A stretch of 64,000 bases of DNA, from contig NW_026251393.1 of NCBI RefSeq assembly GCF_025118155.1, forward strand, positions 986,290-1,050,289. Reading direction: 5' to 3'. How positions within the stretch are numbered: the first letter of the stretch is position 1; every line of letters begins with the position of its first letter. The translations under genes were made by a program, and so were the position numbers. The notes below the pieces were generated by a model. That model ran no database searches and was not told the origin of the DNA. It worked only from the letters and a program-made list of their open reading frames with translations. The stretch is from Cokeromyces recurvatus. Taxonomy: Eukaryota; Mucoromycota; Mucoromycetes; Mucorales; Mucoraceae. Below, piece after piece: positions 12,156 through 23,890 of the stretch.

Positions 12156-12410
12156 TGCAGCTACCTGGTACTGTGAGCGCTGTATTTGCTGCTGCTGCTG
12201 CTGCTGCTGTTGTTGTTGTTGTCGTTGTTGTCGTTGTCGTTGTTGTCGTTGTTGTTTTATCATCTCTTAACTGACTTTAATTTTTCTTTTTATGCAAGTC
12301 TATTTAATCCTTTCCTCTTCCTTCCCTCCCCTCCCCCTTTTTTTTATTTATTTATTTATTTTTATTTTTGTTTTTGTTTTTGAACTTGGTTCTCTTCTCT
12401 AAAAATAAAG
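9781..12410. other. Long intergenic region, simple repeats only
   Basis: About 2.6 kb without a convincing gene. It holds a short CAAT repeat at 9799-9813, (TA)n tracts at 10342-10370 and 11222-11250, poly(A) at 12120-12153, and a GCT/GTT/GTC triplet repeat at 12187-12255. A 122-codon frame at 10930-11298 is rich in Phe/Tyr/Ile and I do not believe it. No tRNA or 5S gene is seen. Confidence 0.65.
12187..12255 (+). repeat. Trinucleotide microsatellite (GCT/GTT/GTC)n
   Basis: Imperfect triplet array of about 23 units, preceded 30 bases upstream by a poly(A) run of about 33. It lies in the region before the phosphoesterase gene and would give poly-Ala/Val or poly-Cys in different frames, so apparent reading frames across it are artefacts. 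Confidence 0.9.
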
Positions 12411-13847
12411 ATGATAAAATCAACAAAAGTTATTGTATACTTGTTAAGACTAATATGGATAGCATTTATAATAAAGAATGAATACTTTTTATTTTGGTCT
12501 TCTGCAAGAAACTGTACTCTCTCTACTACTCAACCTAATGTCGGTCGATTTATGTTAGTAGGTGATCCACAAATGACAGATGACATGTCTTATCAGCGAC
12601 ATCCAGTGATCATGTTTTTCACAAAATACTATAGTCAATTATATATGAAACGAAATTATAAGCATTTAACAAAGGCCTTGAAACCAACAGATATCTTTAT
12701 GTTGGGTGACTTGATGGACAATGGCAGAGAATGGAATGATAAAGTGTAAGGTTCCCTTTTCTCTCTCTTTCTCTCTCTCTCTCTCTTTTTTTTTTTTTTT
12801 TTTCTTTTTTTTACTTTGGTTATATGAAAAAAAAAATTATAAATATAATATAGTTATGCCAAGGAAGTAAATCGCTTTCAAAAGATATTTCCTTCAGATA
12901 ATATGATGATTCATTACATGGTAGGCAATCATGATATAGGATTTGGAAATGGAATAAAAGAACACTCTTTAGATCGATTCAAGAGTTATTTTGGTTCGAC
13001 GTCTTATACATTTAATAAATTTGGATACACATTTGTTATATTAGATACAGTCTCTTTAAACTCTGATATCCCAAGTATTCAAAGTGATGCATTCAACCTA
13101 TTATCAACTCTCTCAAATACAACTAAAACGCTACCTCGAATACTCTTGACACATGTTCCTCTCTATCGATCCCCTCATCAGTCCTGTGGTCCTCATCGTC
13201 AAAATCCAGTGAATACGATACGTGAGGGCGCTGGTTATCAATATCAAAACTTGCTTACAGAGTCCTTATCAAACTATATTTTAACTTCAGTTCAGCCCAT
13301 CATTGTATTCTCTGGTGATGATCATGATTATTGTAAAGTCATTCATCAGTATGAAGAACAAGTGCAAGTGCAAGGGACAGCAACAGAAGCAGCAGCAGCA
13401 GCAGCAGAAGCAGTAGTAGTAGAGGTGACAGTACCTACCTTTAGTATGTCTCAAGGTTTACCTTATCCAGGTGTAGTCATAGTCGATATCACTGACAGAG
13501 GTGAACTCATAACGCATCTATGCTGGTTACCTAACCAAATCAATATCTTTATTAACTACCTTTACATGTCCATCTTAACCCTTCTTGGTTTGTTTCTTTG
13601 GCATATCTTTCAACCTTTATTGATCAATACCAACCTAATCATAAATACATTTTATCATCAAACATCATCAACAACAACTGAAACTCCTCTTCTCCCTCTC
13701 TACACCAACACTACTATTACTAATAATAATAATAATCAACGCATTATGTCCACTATGAAATATAATCTTTTGTCATTTTTTTATTCAATTCAATCTGTAG
13801 CTTGGATTGGATTTATGCTTTATTTGATTTGTATTCTATTCTTATAA
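12411..13847 (+). CDS. Cdc1/Ted1/PGAP5-like metallophosphoesterase (GPI-anchor remodelling)
   Basis: Two exons (12411-12745, 12854-13847) encode 442 residues. Cdc1, Ted1 and MPPE1/PGAP5 are ER/Golgi enzymes that remove ethanolamine phosphate from GPI-anchor mannose so that anchored proteins can leave the ER. The calcineurin-like motifs are in order: GDPQ, GDLMDNGREW, GNHD, LTHVPLYR and SGDDHDYC, followed by FSMSQGLPYPG. A hydrophobic N-terminal segment and two C-terminal membrane segments (about 13550-13620 and 13780-13845) fit an ER protein with a lumenal catalytic domain. A small-residue repeat (Ala run, then Val/Glu) at 13380-13425 is a low-complexity insert between the SGDDHD motif and FSMSQ. 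The first intron is pyrimidine-rich. Confidence 0.9.
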
Positions 13848-14184
13848 AAAAAAAAAAAAAAAAATCGAAAAAACAGGATCTTTTTTTTTTTTTAATTAAT
13901 TATAATGTTAATGTATAATTAAATTTAGAATGAAGGGGGGAGAGAAGGGAGAGAGGAGGAAGAAGGAAGAAGGAAGAAAGGTATACATATATATTTATAT
14001 ACTTGTATATAATAATAAAAGAGTAAAAAAGGGATATTAACTTGTATATGCCTACATGTATTTATATATTTATATTTATACGTACATACATGTATGTAAT
14101 GTAAGAAAGAAAGAAAGAAGAAAAAAAAAGCCTTTTTTTAAATATATATATTTTTATAAATATATATGTATATGATAAAAATGA
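13848..14184. other. Intergenic between convergent genes
   Basis: About 340 bases holding poly(A), a GA-rich tract at 13935-13980 (GGAAGAA units) and several TATA-like repeats. It must contain both 3' ends of the convergent phosphoesterase and HMG genes. No other feature is seen. Confidence 0.6.
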
Positions 14185-15921
14185 TTAACAATTAGTATTT
14201 ATGGAATATAAATCTGCTGAAGTTGAGGGTGTATCATTAAGAGGATTTCGAAGTAAAGCATTAGGATTTAATGTTTGTTGGGTTATAGATAAAGAAGAAT
14301 GTAAAATAGAAGTAGGGCTTGTAGGAGCAGATAATTGATGTTGAAAGCGTGTCTGTGGTTGTGGCTGCTGTGGCTGTTCATTTAGATTATTATCTATCAT
14401 AGATAGAGTGGATGTAGATGTAGGGGTTGTATTTGCATAAAATAAGGGATTAATGACTAATGATTGAGTAGGTGCTGCAGGGGAAGTAGTAGTGGTAGTG
14501 GTAGTGGTAGTGGTAGTAGTAGTAGAACTATTAGATTCCATAAAAGAGGATTCCATCGCGTTTGTAATTGTTAAATTAGTATTATTAGTATTATTAGTAT
14601 GAGCAACGGTTGAAGTTGTTAATGTTTTATTAGCAAGAGAACGATATTTTTGTCTTGTACCACGGCCTAAAGATTGATCATTTTGTAAAGCAAAAATTTG
14701 CATTTCTCTTGAGTAACGATCCTTGTCAGCTTGAGCTTTTGTTTTCCATGGTAATTTTTCTTCCTCAGACATAGAATTCCATTTTGCAGCACAAAGTTTA
14801 CTCACTTGACCTACATTTGAGCCTGGATGATTACTCATGATTTCTGGTCTTGTTTCAGTTAAGAACCACATATAGGCAGATAAGGGGTGCTTTGGTATAT
14901 TCGAATTTTTATCTCTTCTACGTCTCTTTCGTTTACGTGGTAAATGATCATATATCTTTGGTGATTCTGCTAAATCTTGTTGCTGCTGCTGTTGCTGCTG
15001 CTGTGAATATGACTGTTCGCACTGATGCTGTTGTTTTTCATGTTGATGAGAGTCTAATGGTTCCTATTTAGAATAAACATGTATATACACATACATACAT
15101 AAATCAGTTAAATCAAGATTATTTGTAACAAAAAACTAAATAGTGAAAACTTTTTTTTTTTTTACCTTAGCTAACTCTGCTCTTGAACGGCGTATATACA
15201 TTGAATGGGGATGAAGATCTTTTTGCTCCTCTCTTAATCTTTTAGCTTGATCCAAGTATTGAACTTTTTGCTCCTAGTAAAATAGAAAAAGGAAAACAAA
15301 TTCAATGTTAAAAGGAAAGAAAAACATACACACACACACACACAATAAAAAAAAATTGATAAAACATACTTGTGGCATAGTCCTCCAACGAAAACCAATC
15401 TCTTTACTAATGTCAGCTACTTTCAATGATGGATCTTGATCTTTTAAAATCTTCCTCATTTCCTTATTAAATAATAAATAAGCATTGGGAGGACGAGTGA
15501 TACGAATAGATGTCTCGACTTTTTCACTTAGATCTTGGTCTAAAGTTGTTATAGAAGTTGATGACGAGGCTATACTTTGAGTTGTCGAAGTAGCTAAAGA
15601 AGTAGGCTGATGTAATTGAGAAGGAGCCATGCGGATTAAAGGAAACGGAGAGTACGTCATATTATAAGCAGAGTTTGGATCTTGTAAATGATTAATAGCT
15701 GATGGTGTTACCGAATGACTGAGCTGTCTATCATCTTGTCTATCTTGTTGAAGATGTTGCTGATCCGATTGCTGTTGTGTTAAAGAAGGATTATTCAACA
15801 ATTGAGCTTGTGTTATAGCTGCATATTGCTGTAAACCGTATATATTACTTGATAAATTGTCTAAATATGTCTCGTTAGCAATTTTATATAAATACATATG
15901 TTTATAATAAATTAATAGCAC
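14185..15921 (-). CDS. Transcription factor with two HMG boxes
   Basis: Three exons (15370-15921, 15166-15273, 14185-15063) encode up to 512 residues; the second Met, nine residues on, is an alternative start. After a Gln-rich N-terminus, the first HMG box begins ITRPPNAYLLFNKEM, continues with ISKEIGFRWRTM and spans the exon 1/2 junction. It has the RPPNAY start of sequence-specific fungal boxes (MATA, Ste11, Rox1 group). A basic KRKRRRR stretch and the second box, KHPLSAYMWFLTE through KLCAAKWNSM, follow. The second box looks like the non-specific HMGB type. The tail is Thr/Asn/Gln-rich with a 13-Thr run. It is probably a nuclear DNA-binding regulator. It is not the usual sexM/sexP layout, in which one box is flanked by a triose phosphate transporter and an RNA helicase. 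Confidence 0.85.
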
Positions 15922-16097
15922 TAACTCATTAAAATTAAAGCATATAAGAGAAAGAGAAGAAGAAGAAAAAAAAGGGGGGACAAAAATTAAAATTTTTATA
16001 AAAATTTCTACTGGTCTGACATCATTTACTGACTTTAAAATTTGGAATGACTTTGGATCGTTTACTACTTTTCAACAATAATTTTTTAAGAAAATTA

Positions 16098-16790
16098 AAA
16101 TTGGGTACAACAGGATATTAATTATATCAAAATTGTCCGGGTTAGATCATTAATAATAAAAGATGCTAGGAAGCCCCTTTAGGAACAAGGGTAGAAGAAA
16201 GAAAAAAAAAGTGAAAAAAAAGGAACAAAGCATGATAGCCATGACACTCTTGTTTAGAAGGAGAAGAGTAGTTAACTAAGAAACTATTGACCACCAAGAT
16301 GTGATGATAGTAAAGATGGGTCTTTATAGTGAAAAAAGAAAGAAAAAAAAAGGATAATCAAGTTCTTGAAGGATTGTACAAATAGCTAGCCAACAATGAA
16401 CAAACCAAGTAAGGATATTTAAAATATGTACGCAATATGTACGCAATTAGTTTGTAAGGAAGCTTATATCAAGAGAACTGAGAAAGAGAGAGAGAGAGAA
16501 CTGAGAGAGAATCCTCAATAGTCTCACTCAGAAACTGATAGTATATTTGGGAACAGTAGACTCCATAGTGCTTTGTTAAAAGAAAAAAGAAAATAATGTA
16601 CGGTACTTTGAGCAACTAGTTGAAATGACTACTAGATAATCATCCAAGGCAATTAATAACAAATGCATTGATTACGTTTTACAAAGGACATAGGAAGCCA
16701 AAAGGTATATACGGTCGATATCGTGTTGGTGATTTTGATCTGTTAAAAGCATAGAGATGCTGATCCAAGTTGTGTTGACTGTAGGATCCA
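16098..16790 (-). repeat. 690-bp repeat, copy 2 (inverted, truncated element end)
   Basis: Begins with TTGGGTACAACAGGATATTA, the same terminus as the 3-kb element's right end, and runs to GGATCC, after which homology to copy 1 stops within about five bases. No second terminal repeat is seen to the right, so this is a fragment or an internally deleted derivative. The near-identity to copy 1 argues for recent duplication or gene conversion. Confidence 0.9.
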
Positions 16791-17204
16791 AATTTAGGAA
16801 GCAAAACTAACTTTAGACCATTTTGCATAAATCAATCATATCCATTTTAAGAATAAACTTTACATGTTACATACTGATAGATGACTTAATTCCTACCAGA
16901 ACTAATTTTTTTTTCTTTTAGAAAAAAGTGTAGCAATTTGGACATCGTATATTAAAGAAAAACATTAAGAGGCCAATAATGAAAGTACGCCATATATTGA
17001 AGAGCATGCATCACTGTTATTCTTAAGGACTGTTTAGTGCCAAGTTGGTAAAGGAACCTATAAGGAAAACAAGCCATTCGAATGCATTTAAAAGGCTGGA
17101 ATTGACTGTCACTGATGGCTATACAAAGAGGTTGACTTAAAATAGTCTTCATATTTACTAATTTGCCTTCATCTCCTTTTTATCTTGTATGTCCTACAGG
17201 GGAG

Positions 17205-17270
<66 letters not shown>

Positions 17271-17935
17271 ATCATTTTTATTGATACCATTTGCCCACAA
17301 AGACGAAAAAACTTTATTTAATCGTATTAAAATAAATACAGCCTCCCCTTAGTTCCATCTTGCATGAAATGGACTGTTTGGCTCATTCTTCTATTCCTCC
17401 AGTGCTAATCCTCTTTTGATTGAGTCATTATCTTAGCCTACCTCTTCGTGAAACTATCTCTTCTTTTTTCATATATTCTTCCCCCTTCCTAACCTTAGTC
17501 TTTGCTTTTTTACATCTTGTCTTAAAAAGGTTTTTTTTTTTTGGTTTCTGTTCGCTTTTTCAGCTTTTACAGCTGCATGCTCATTGGTTATAAAATATAT
17601 TAATTTTAAAGCATTGACAAATGTACGAATAAGTCAAATATTCCTAATTTAGTAATAATTCAAATTAGGATGAAGGAATTCTATTTTTATTTGATGAATA
17701 TATACAAACCAAAAAGAAAATAAAATATGCTTACTTTAGACATACAAGTGAATGTAGGCTTTTTTTTTAAAAAAAAAAAATGTGCATGTTGTATTTATCC
17801 TTATATGAACTCCTTTTATTAATAAAATATATAAGGCAATTTAATGACCTTATTTATTTTTTTTTAATTTCCCCCCTTATTTTTTTAATTTTTTAATTCT
17901 CATTTCTCTTTTTTTTTTTTTTTTTTCTTGAATTA
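16791..17935. other. Intergenic with a weak element relic and a 50-base poly(T)
   Basis: 16800-17160 may continue the element relic in decayed form: a plus-strand frame near 17090-17130 contains ELTVTDGYT, echoing the TDGYT of the Fanzor relic, but the match is too short to be sure. A poly(T) of about 50 lies at 17217-17267. The last 70 bases before 17936 are a T-rich leader for the F-box gene. Confidence 0.5.
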
Positions 17936-18913
17936 ATGACTTCATTACCGAATGAATTACTACAAAGAATTATAGAATTAACAGATCAAGAATATAGAAT
18001 ACCTTATCTTTTTGTATGCAAATTCACTTTTCACTTAGTTAGACAGCGAGTGTATAAAAAAGTTATTTTCCCTGATGATCAAGACATCAAGGGTATAGAG
18101 ATTATTACATTTTGTCAATTGTACGGTTTATCACTTGAAACCATAAAATTGCCACAAGCTAAATATTTTCCGGATAAAGTATATCAAGATATCCTTTTAC
18201 TATGCCCACACTTAAATTTCTTACAAAGTAATATACACCCGAAACAGCTTGTAGAGTGCAAACCAAAGATGTGTCTAAATACCTGCTTTATGGTAACTAA
18301 TTTACCTTATCATCTTTTAATGGTTCATACGGATGACGAGGAAGATACGCTACCTATTTTCAATTCAAATTGTCAAATCACCGTTTATTTTGACTGCTGT
18401 CCATCTTTATTCATTTTCCCTAGTGAATTTATGCCTGGGAAATCATTAACACAGATATCGCATTATTTCCATCATCCAGGCGCGTTAAGTAATGCTATCT
18501 TGCCTACCTTTGGTTCTGATTTACTCTCGTTAACTCTTAACCCTTATGATGTCTTAACATCTACTGTAGCTCGGTTAATTGTAGCTAAATGTACAAAATT
18601 ACGATATCTTGTTGCTCCTTCTGTTAAAGCAGAAGGATTATGGATGCTACTACGATGGTGTCATACATTAGCAGCTATTATTGTAGGTTATGATAGAAAT
18701 TCATTGCCTTTTAACGATGAAGACTTTTTACAAGAAATGGTCGATTATAATCGACATCTTCAGTCTAGACAGGCATTAACAGAGCTCGAAAATGAAAGAG
18801 CAGTGGAGACGATACGACATCATAAACGAGTCTGGTGTGTACATCCAAATGTATATGAATATCATCATTTGAAAATTGTTTCATGGCATATTGGAATTAT
18901 ACCAAAAATCTAG
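17936..18913 (+). CDS. F-box protein
   Basis: Single-exon gene of 325 residues. The N-terminus LPNELLQRIIELTDQ, then LFVCKFTFHLVRQRVYKKVIF, is a typical F-box, which links substrates to the Skp1-Cullin1 ubiquitin ligase. The rest is Leu-rich with weak LRR-like spacing (LETIKLP, LLSLTLNP, LRYLVAPS) and ends near CVHPNVYEYHHLKIVSWH. No defined substrate-binding fold is recognised. Mucoromycete genomes carry many such F-box genes and this one cannot be matched to a named member. A pyrimidine-rich leader precedes the ATG. The start is the first Met of the F-box itself, so the N-terminus is short but normal for these proteins. Confidence 0.8.
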   Translation: MTSLPNELLQRIIELTDQEYRIPYLFVCKFTFHLVRQRVYKKVIFPDDQDIKGIEIITFCQLYGLSLETIKLPQAKYFPDKVYQDILLLCPHLNFLQSNIHPKQLVECKPKMCLNTCFMVTNLPYHLLMVHTDDEEDTLPIFNSNCQITVYFDCCPSLFIFPSEFMPGKSLTQISHYFHHPGALSNAILPTFGSDLLSLTLNPYDVLTSTVARLIVAKCTKLRYLVAPSVKAEGLWMLLRWCHTLAAIIVGYDRNSLPFNDEDFLQEMVDYNRHLQSRQALTELENERAVETIRHHKRVWCVHPNVYEYHHLKIVSWHIGIIPKI

Positions 18914-20569
18914 CACCTCCTCATTCCCTCTTCCCCCCCTTTAATAAAAATTAAGTTCAATAGGATTAGACAAATTAAACAAGTATATGTATACATGCCT
19001 AGTATGTAACTGAGTTTTGTTATCTCATCTTCTCTTAAAGATGTAATTATTGATTTTTAATTCTTAGTATGATCTGGAAGGAAACAAAAATAAAATAAGA
19101 TAAATGAACCCTATTTAGCAATCATAACGTGACTCGTCATAATTCCTACACTCATTTATTTTTTGATGCGTAAACCCTACTCTTTCTTCTTTTTTATATA
19201 GATTAAATTTCAAGCTAATGTAATCGAGTTCAACAAACAGGCTCTTTTATTTAATGGTTTGCCGATACTTTTTTTTGGCTTTGTTTATTATAGTTTCTAA
19301 ATCATTAATGCTTCAGGGAATCATCTAATATAGAAAAAAAAAAGGCCTTTCTTTTATAATTAACAGATTTCTCATGTAGAAAGGTTTTCTGATAAACGAT
19401 TATCCTAATCTTTTTGTACATTTTAGTTCATTTATAAGAAAGGAAGATGAATGATCTACTCAGAATAGTAGCAATTAAATTCAAGTCTCCATCATACTAC
19501 TATGCCCTCTGTCAAACGACTCATTTCTATTTTAGTTTAAATAGTAAATCTATTCTGATATTTTTTTTTTTTACCCGAGATAGAGAAATACGAGTGAATT
19601 GAGTCCAATATACTAACGTAGATACGATGATTTAGTTCATCTTATAGAGTATAAGTTGTTCCATCTTGCAAATGATGATTATAAACAGACATAATACATC
19701 TTCTTTATTTGCATGATATATAATAATTAAAGTTTTTTTTTTTTCATACATATAATTATTAGTTTGTGAAATGAACGTATCTGAACGACAGCCGCAGCCG
19801 CACCCTTCCATTCCAACCACCTCTGAGGGAAGTTGTGCGGTCTGAAAAAAGACACTCCAGTCCCTTGGGGGGCCCCAACCATCCCACGGCCGTGAAATAG
19901 CCGGTTGATGATCAAAAAGAAGAAAAGAAAAAGGGAATTTTTTTTTTAAATTTTTTGACTCTCTTTTTATACCTTTACTTTGCGGAGTTGTTTTTTTTAA
20001 GGAGTAAAATTGTAAGAGATTATTTTTCTTGTCCAATTAAATTCAACATCTTTTTATATGCATTATACATGTGAAAAAAAAAAAAGAAAAAAAAAAGTGA
20101 GTCAAGTTGCACTATTTATTTGATTGGAGAATATATTTTATTTGACTAATAATAATACTACATACTTGTATTACAGCTATTCAAAATCATAAGAATGATC
20201 CCTATATTCAAACAAAAGGGGCTACAGATGAATAAATCACATAATTTACATTATGCATATTCTATGGCAGAAGAATATACAAGTGAAATGGGAACATGAT
20301 GCTGACTTTCTTCTTTTCAGTTAGAAGATTTCAACTACTAAATGTTAAATAAATCAAATGCACCTATAATTTGTTTATTACAGGAAGGGGTTTTCATAAT
20401 TATTGATCCGACCAGGGCAATTGAAGATAGAAGAACAATGACGGTCTTTTAAAAATAAAAATAACTATTATTATTCACTCATTCATTCTATTAATATGTA
20501 TTTGCATTGTTTTTTTCTTTTTTTCTTTTCTTTTCTTTTCTTTTCTAGAAACAAACAAGAAAGTCGAAT
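18914..20569. other. Intergenic with a GC-rich island
   Basis: AT-rich except for about 130 GC-rich bases at 19785-19912, listed separately. No credible gene is seen. A 134-codon minus-strand frame over the island (19632-20036) has odd composition outside it. The last 60 bases are a (TTTTC)n pyrimidine tract before the fatty acid hydroxylase. Confidence 0.6.
19785..19912. other. GC-rich island with hairpin potential, possible structured RNA
   Basis: About 60% GC in strongly AT-rich surroundings. 19798-19840 can fold as a hairpin: CCGCAC at the left pairs with GTGCGG at the right, and CTTCC with GGAAG inside. CACGGCCGTG and TTGGGGGGCCCCAA are further self-complementary blocks. GTCTGA and GATGATC, which resemble snoRNA D and C boxes, occur but in the wrong order for one C/D snoRNA on the plus strand. 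I do not recognise U1-U6, U3, SRP, RNase P or 5S. It may be an unclassified ncRNA or an insertion. Confidence 0.35.
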
Positions 20570-21669
20570 ATGACAGTAAAAGTTATTTCAAAAGCACAAG
20601 TTAGAAGAAATAACACTAAAAATTCCTGTTGGGTTATTATAAACAATAAAGTGTATGATGTAACAACGTTCTTGGCAGATCATCCTGGAGGAGATGAAAT
20701 AATATTGCAATTTGCAGGCATGGATATAACATCAGTATTGAATAAGGCTAATTACCATATACATTCAGATGCAGCTTACGATTTGTTAACCGAATATTAC
20801 CTGGGTGATCTTGCAAAAGAGGAGAAAGATGAGGATGAGATTGTAGAATTACGTATAAAACAAAACATAGTAGAAAAAAGAACAAATAATCGGGATGAGG
20901 AATTTCTAGATCTTCGTAAACCTTTGTTTCCTCAATTATGGAATGCAACCTATTCGAAAGCTTATTATTTAGAACAAGTCCATAAACCACGTTATACACC
21001 TTATTGTGTTCCTTATTTTGAACATCCATTATTAGACAAACTATCTAAAACACATTGGTATATTGTGCCTATGATATGGTTACCTTTTGTTGGATTTCAA
21101 CTTTGGAGATCACTTAATACTTCTAATGGATCTATTGAAATAACATTAACAGGATTTATAGCGGGTGTCCTTTTTTGGACATTATTTGAATATATACTTC
21201 ATCGATTTCTATTTCATTTGGATTCCTTTTTACCTGATCATCCTATAGCTTTATTAATTCATTTTACATTACACGGAATTCATCATCATATGCCAATGGA
21301 TAGGTAAATAATTTTATCAAATAAGAAAAATGAACTGTTCTTTTAATTTTTGTTTATTTTAGATTACGTTTAGTGATGCCCCCTGCATTAACTATCATCT
21401 TGAGTATTCCAGTTTTTAAGTTAGCTCATACTTTATTCTATCCTGCACTTGCTTTTGCTTTTATTGCTGGAGCATTTTTCGGTTATGTTTGTTATGACAT
21501 GATTCATTATTATCTTCATCATGCAAAAGTATTTAAAATCTATTTCAAGGAATTGAAAAGATATCATGTAGCTCATCATTACAAGGATTTCAATAGTGGA
21601 TTTGGAATTACTTCTAAATTTTGGGACTATGTTTTTGGTACTGTTTTAACCTATGAAAATAAAAAGTAA
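20570..21669 (+). CDS. Fatty acid 2-hydroxylase (Scs7/FA2H) with cytochrome b5 domain
   Basis: Two exons (20570-21303, 21363-21669) encode 346 residues. The enzyme hydroxylates C2 of the very-long-chain acyl group of ceramide in the ER. Residues about 5-80 are a cytochrome b5 domain with the heme motif HPGGDE and a second heme His in NYHIHSDAAY. The C-terminal part is the membrane hydroxylase with four to five transmembrane segments and di-iron His clusters: HRFLFH, HGIHHHMPMD, HYYLHH and YHVAHHY. All histidines expected for catalysis are present. The intron lies just after HHMPMD, splitting an Arg codon. Length fits yeast Scs7 (about 380) if slightly short. The first ATG after the pyrimidine tract is used and gives a complete b5 domain. 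Confidence 0.93.
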
Positions 21670-22239
21670 TAATCCTGTAGTCCATACTAATAAAAACAAA
21701 ACAAAATAAATCATGGATAATAATACAATGTCATATATATCCTATTATTATCAGTTTTATTTTAATACAGTATTATTTTTTTTTAGATGAGTTCAAGACA
21801 TTGTTGTCTAATAATCACATTCTATATATTTCATACCATAAAAAAAATACCCAGAATAGTAACTATTTACCCCTATCTTTTTAATAGTTTTTTTTTTTTT
21901 TTTTTGAACACCGTACAAGTCTTTATCAAGGCGATGTCAGGGGTTTCAGTTATAACCTTTTTTAGGGTGGTGAAATATTCAATAAAATACAATACATACA
22001 TTATTTAAGGGTATTCAAAATAAGAAGTCATCTATAATAGAGTCTACAAAGCATAGTTGACGAGATAAAGATGTGGTAGATGAATACGAAATAAAACTAT
22101 TCTAGTCTCTGTATCGTGACTGTTTGTGGTAAAATTTATCATTTTTTAAAAAAAAAAAAAAAAAAAATTAAAAATAAAACGCGTTTTTTTTTTCTTTATC
22201 AACATGGTTTAAATTGTTTTATTCTTCTCTTCTAGAGTG
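21670..22239. other. Intergenic, nothing recognised
   Basis: About 570 AT-rich bases between two plus-strand genes, with poly(T) at 21890-21905 and poly(A) at 22148-22166. Open frames here are short and T-rich and look like noise. Confidence 0.6.
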
Positions 22240-23749
22240 ATGATTCCTTTTTATGCAGAAGAACTTGGAAACATTAATGCATTGCGTATAACGTTATCTG
22301 TTCCACCAACATGTGATGTTGCTAAAACAATTGAAGTAAAAAATAATGTTTTAACCTTAGATGGTATAACAGTAGCTGATCTTTCTTCTGTCAATGTCCA
22401 AATCTCAGCAGATAATCTTGTTGTTACTCGAGCAACTGAAACTAGTGAAGATGGTTTATTACCTTGGGAAATAAAGTTGTCATTATTGCAAAGATCTAAA
22501 ATATTAAAGTCTGAGCAAACAGAGGTAAAGGAATGGTGGACCTCCAAGCAATTACTCAAACAACCGCAACAGAGACAATTTCAATGTAAACATTGTAGTC
22601 AAGTACTTGTTGATGCTTCCACTGATTTTAAAATAAAAGATCTGCCTTCTGAACATTGGTATGAGTTAATTGAATGCTGGATTTGCCATGAAACTAAACC
22701 AGAAGAACATCGTACACGTATGAAACCTATTTTATCTCGTGCTGATGTAATATTAGTGGGTACTACTTATTTCTTGATACATCCAGAAAATATAAAAGCA
22801 GATTCAATTGAAGTAGATCCTATTGTTGCAAAACGAGTTAATGTAAGTCATATTTGAATTTTTTTTTTTTTTTACGTAAAAGGATTTCAAGAAGGATATT
22901 GATGCATTAGATATCATCATTGTCCGATACAAAAATCCAAGATTGAACCTATTTTTTTTTTACATGACATTTAACAGTTTGCTAAAAAAAAAAGAAAAAA
23001 GACAGCAAACTACTACGATGTCAAACATTTAACTTGTAGAATGTTTTATTTTAACAAACTATTTTTATTTTTTTTTATGTATTAGTGGGAACGAGGTACA
23101 TTAACAAAATGGATTGCAATAAACTGTAGCTATTGTAAAAATGCTATAGGTGAAGGACAATATTGTATAGAAAATAATGAAGAACAACTGCTGGCAGTTA
23201 AATTATATAAATACTGTATTCAATTACAACCTACACTTGTTGAACAACCTACGTTTACAGATTTTCTTGTTTCTGACTTGGTAAATACAGCTAAAACACA
23301 TGCAACACATCGATTCTTGATACAAGGTCAACAAAGTCAACACGCATTTGTACTAGTGAGTGTGTATAGATAGATAGATATTTATTTATTTACTCGGCTG
23401 GTTTATTTTTTAGATATGGTTATTTAATTGGGATATAAATATAATTCATAATAATGGATACTCAAACGATGATTGTTGTAAAGATGATAAGCTGAGTCGA
23501 GAACGAGTGATAAAAGTCATTTATTTAGACTGTAGAAAAGAAGATGAAGACAGTAAAAAATGCTTAAAATTATGGTTAAATGATAAATCTACAGACCATT
23601 TAATATATCCTGACCGTGTATGCGATGAGTTGGTAAATGAATTAAATCAATCTAATCTTATTCTACCTTTTTATATGAGAAAAATGAATCATCCAGCCAT
23701 GATTTTTACGCCAAACTTCTCTATTGGTTTTATCAAGAAGAAAACTTAG
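22240..23749 (+). CDS. UBE3D/Ipa1-like E3 ubiquitin ligase (E2-binding HECT-like domain)
   Basis: Three exons (22240-22842, 23086-23355, 23414-23749) encode 402 residues. Human UBE3D binds the E2 UBE2C, and yeast Ipa1 is linked to mRNA 3'-end processing and ubiquitin signalling. The N-terminus FYAEELGNINALRITL matches the start of this family. Cys-rich motifs FQCKHCSQVL, LIECWICHET and CSYCKNAIGE follow, with TTYFLIHPENI between. The C-terminal part includes KVIYLDCRKEDE and ends MIFTPNFSIGF. The first intron is unusually long (243 nt) for this window and is poly(T)-rich. The ATG at 22240 is chosen because the family motif begins just after it; an upstream short exon cannot be excluded. Confidence 0.75.
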
Positions 23750-23890
23750 ATAATCAAGATTGGATATGTTTAAATTTATATATATGAAGTGTATATTTGT
23801 CATTTTTTATTTTATGTGTCATTTTTTATTTTATTTTATTTTATTTTTTTGCATAATTCCTCTGCTTTTTTTTTTCCCTTCCAGTTTGCT

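Noticed and set aside
12016..12274. Frames giving poly-Lys/Cys, poly-Ala/Val or poly-Gln
   Set aside because: They come from translating the poly(A) run and the GCT/GTT triplet repeat, not from a gene.
19632..20036. 134-codon minus-strand frame over the GC-rich island
   Set aside because: Only the island part has plausible content; the rest is AT-rich filler. A structured RNA seems more likely.
22860..23085. Possible extra exon in the long first intron of the UBE3D-like gene
   Set aside because: No in-frame stretch with good splice sites; the two flanking exons join in phase without it.
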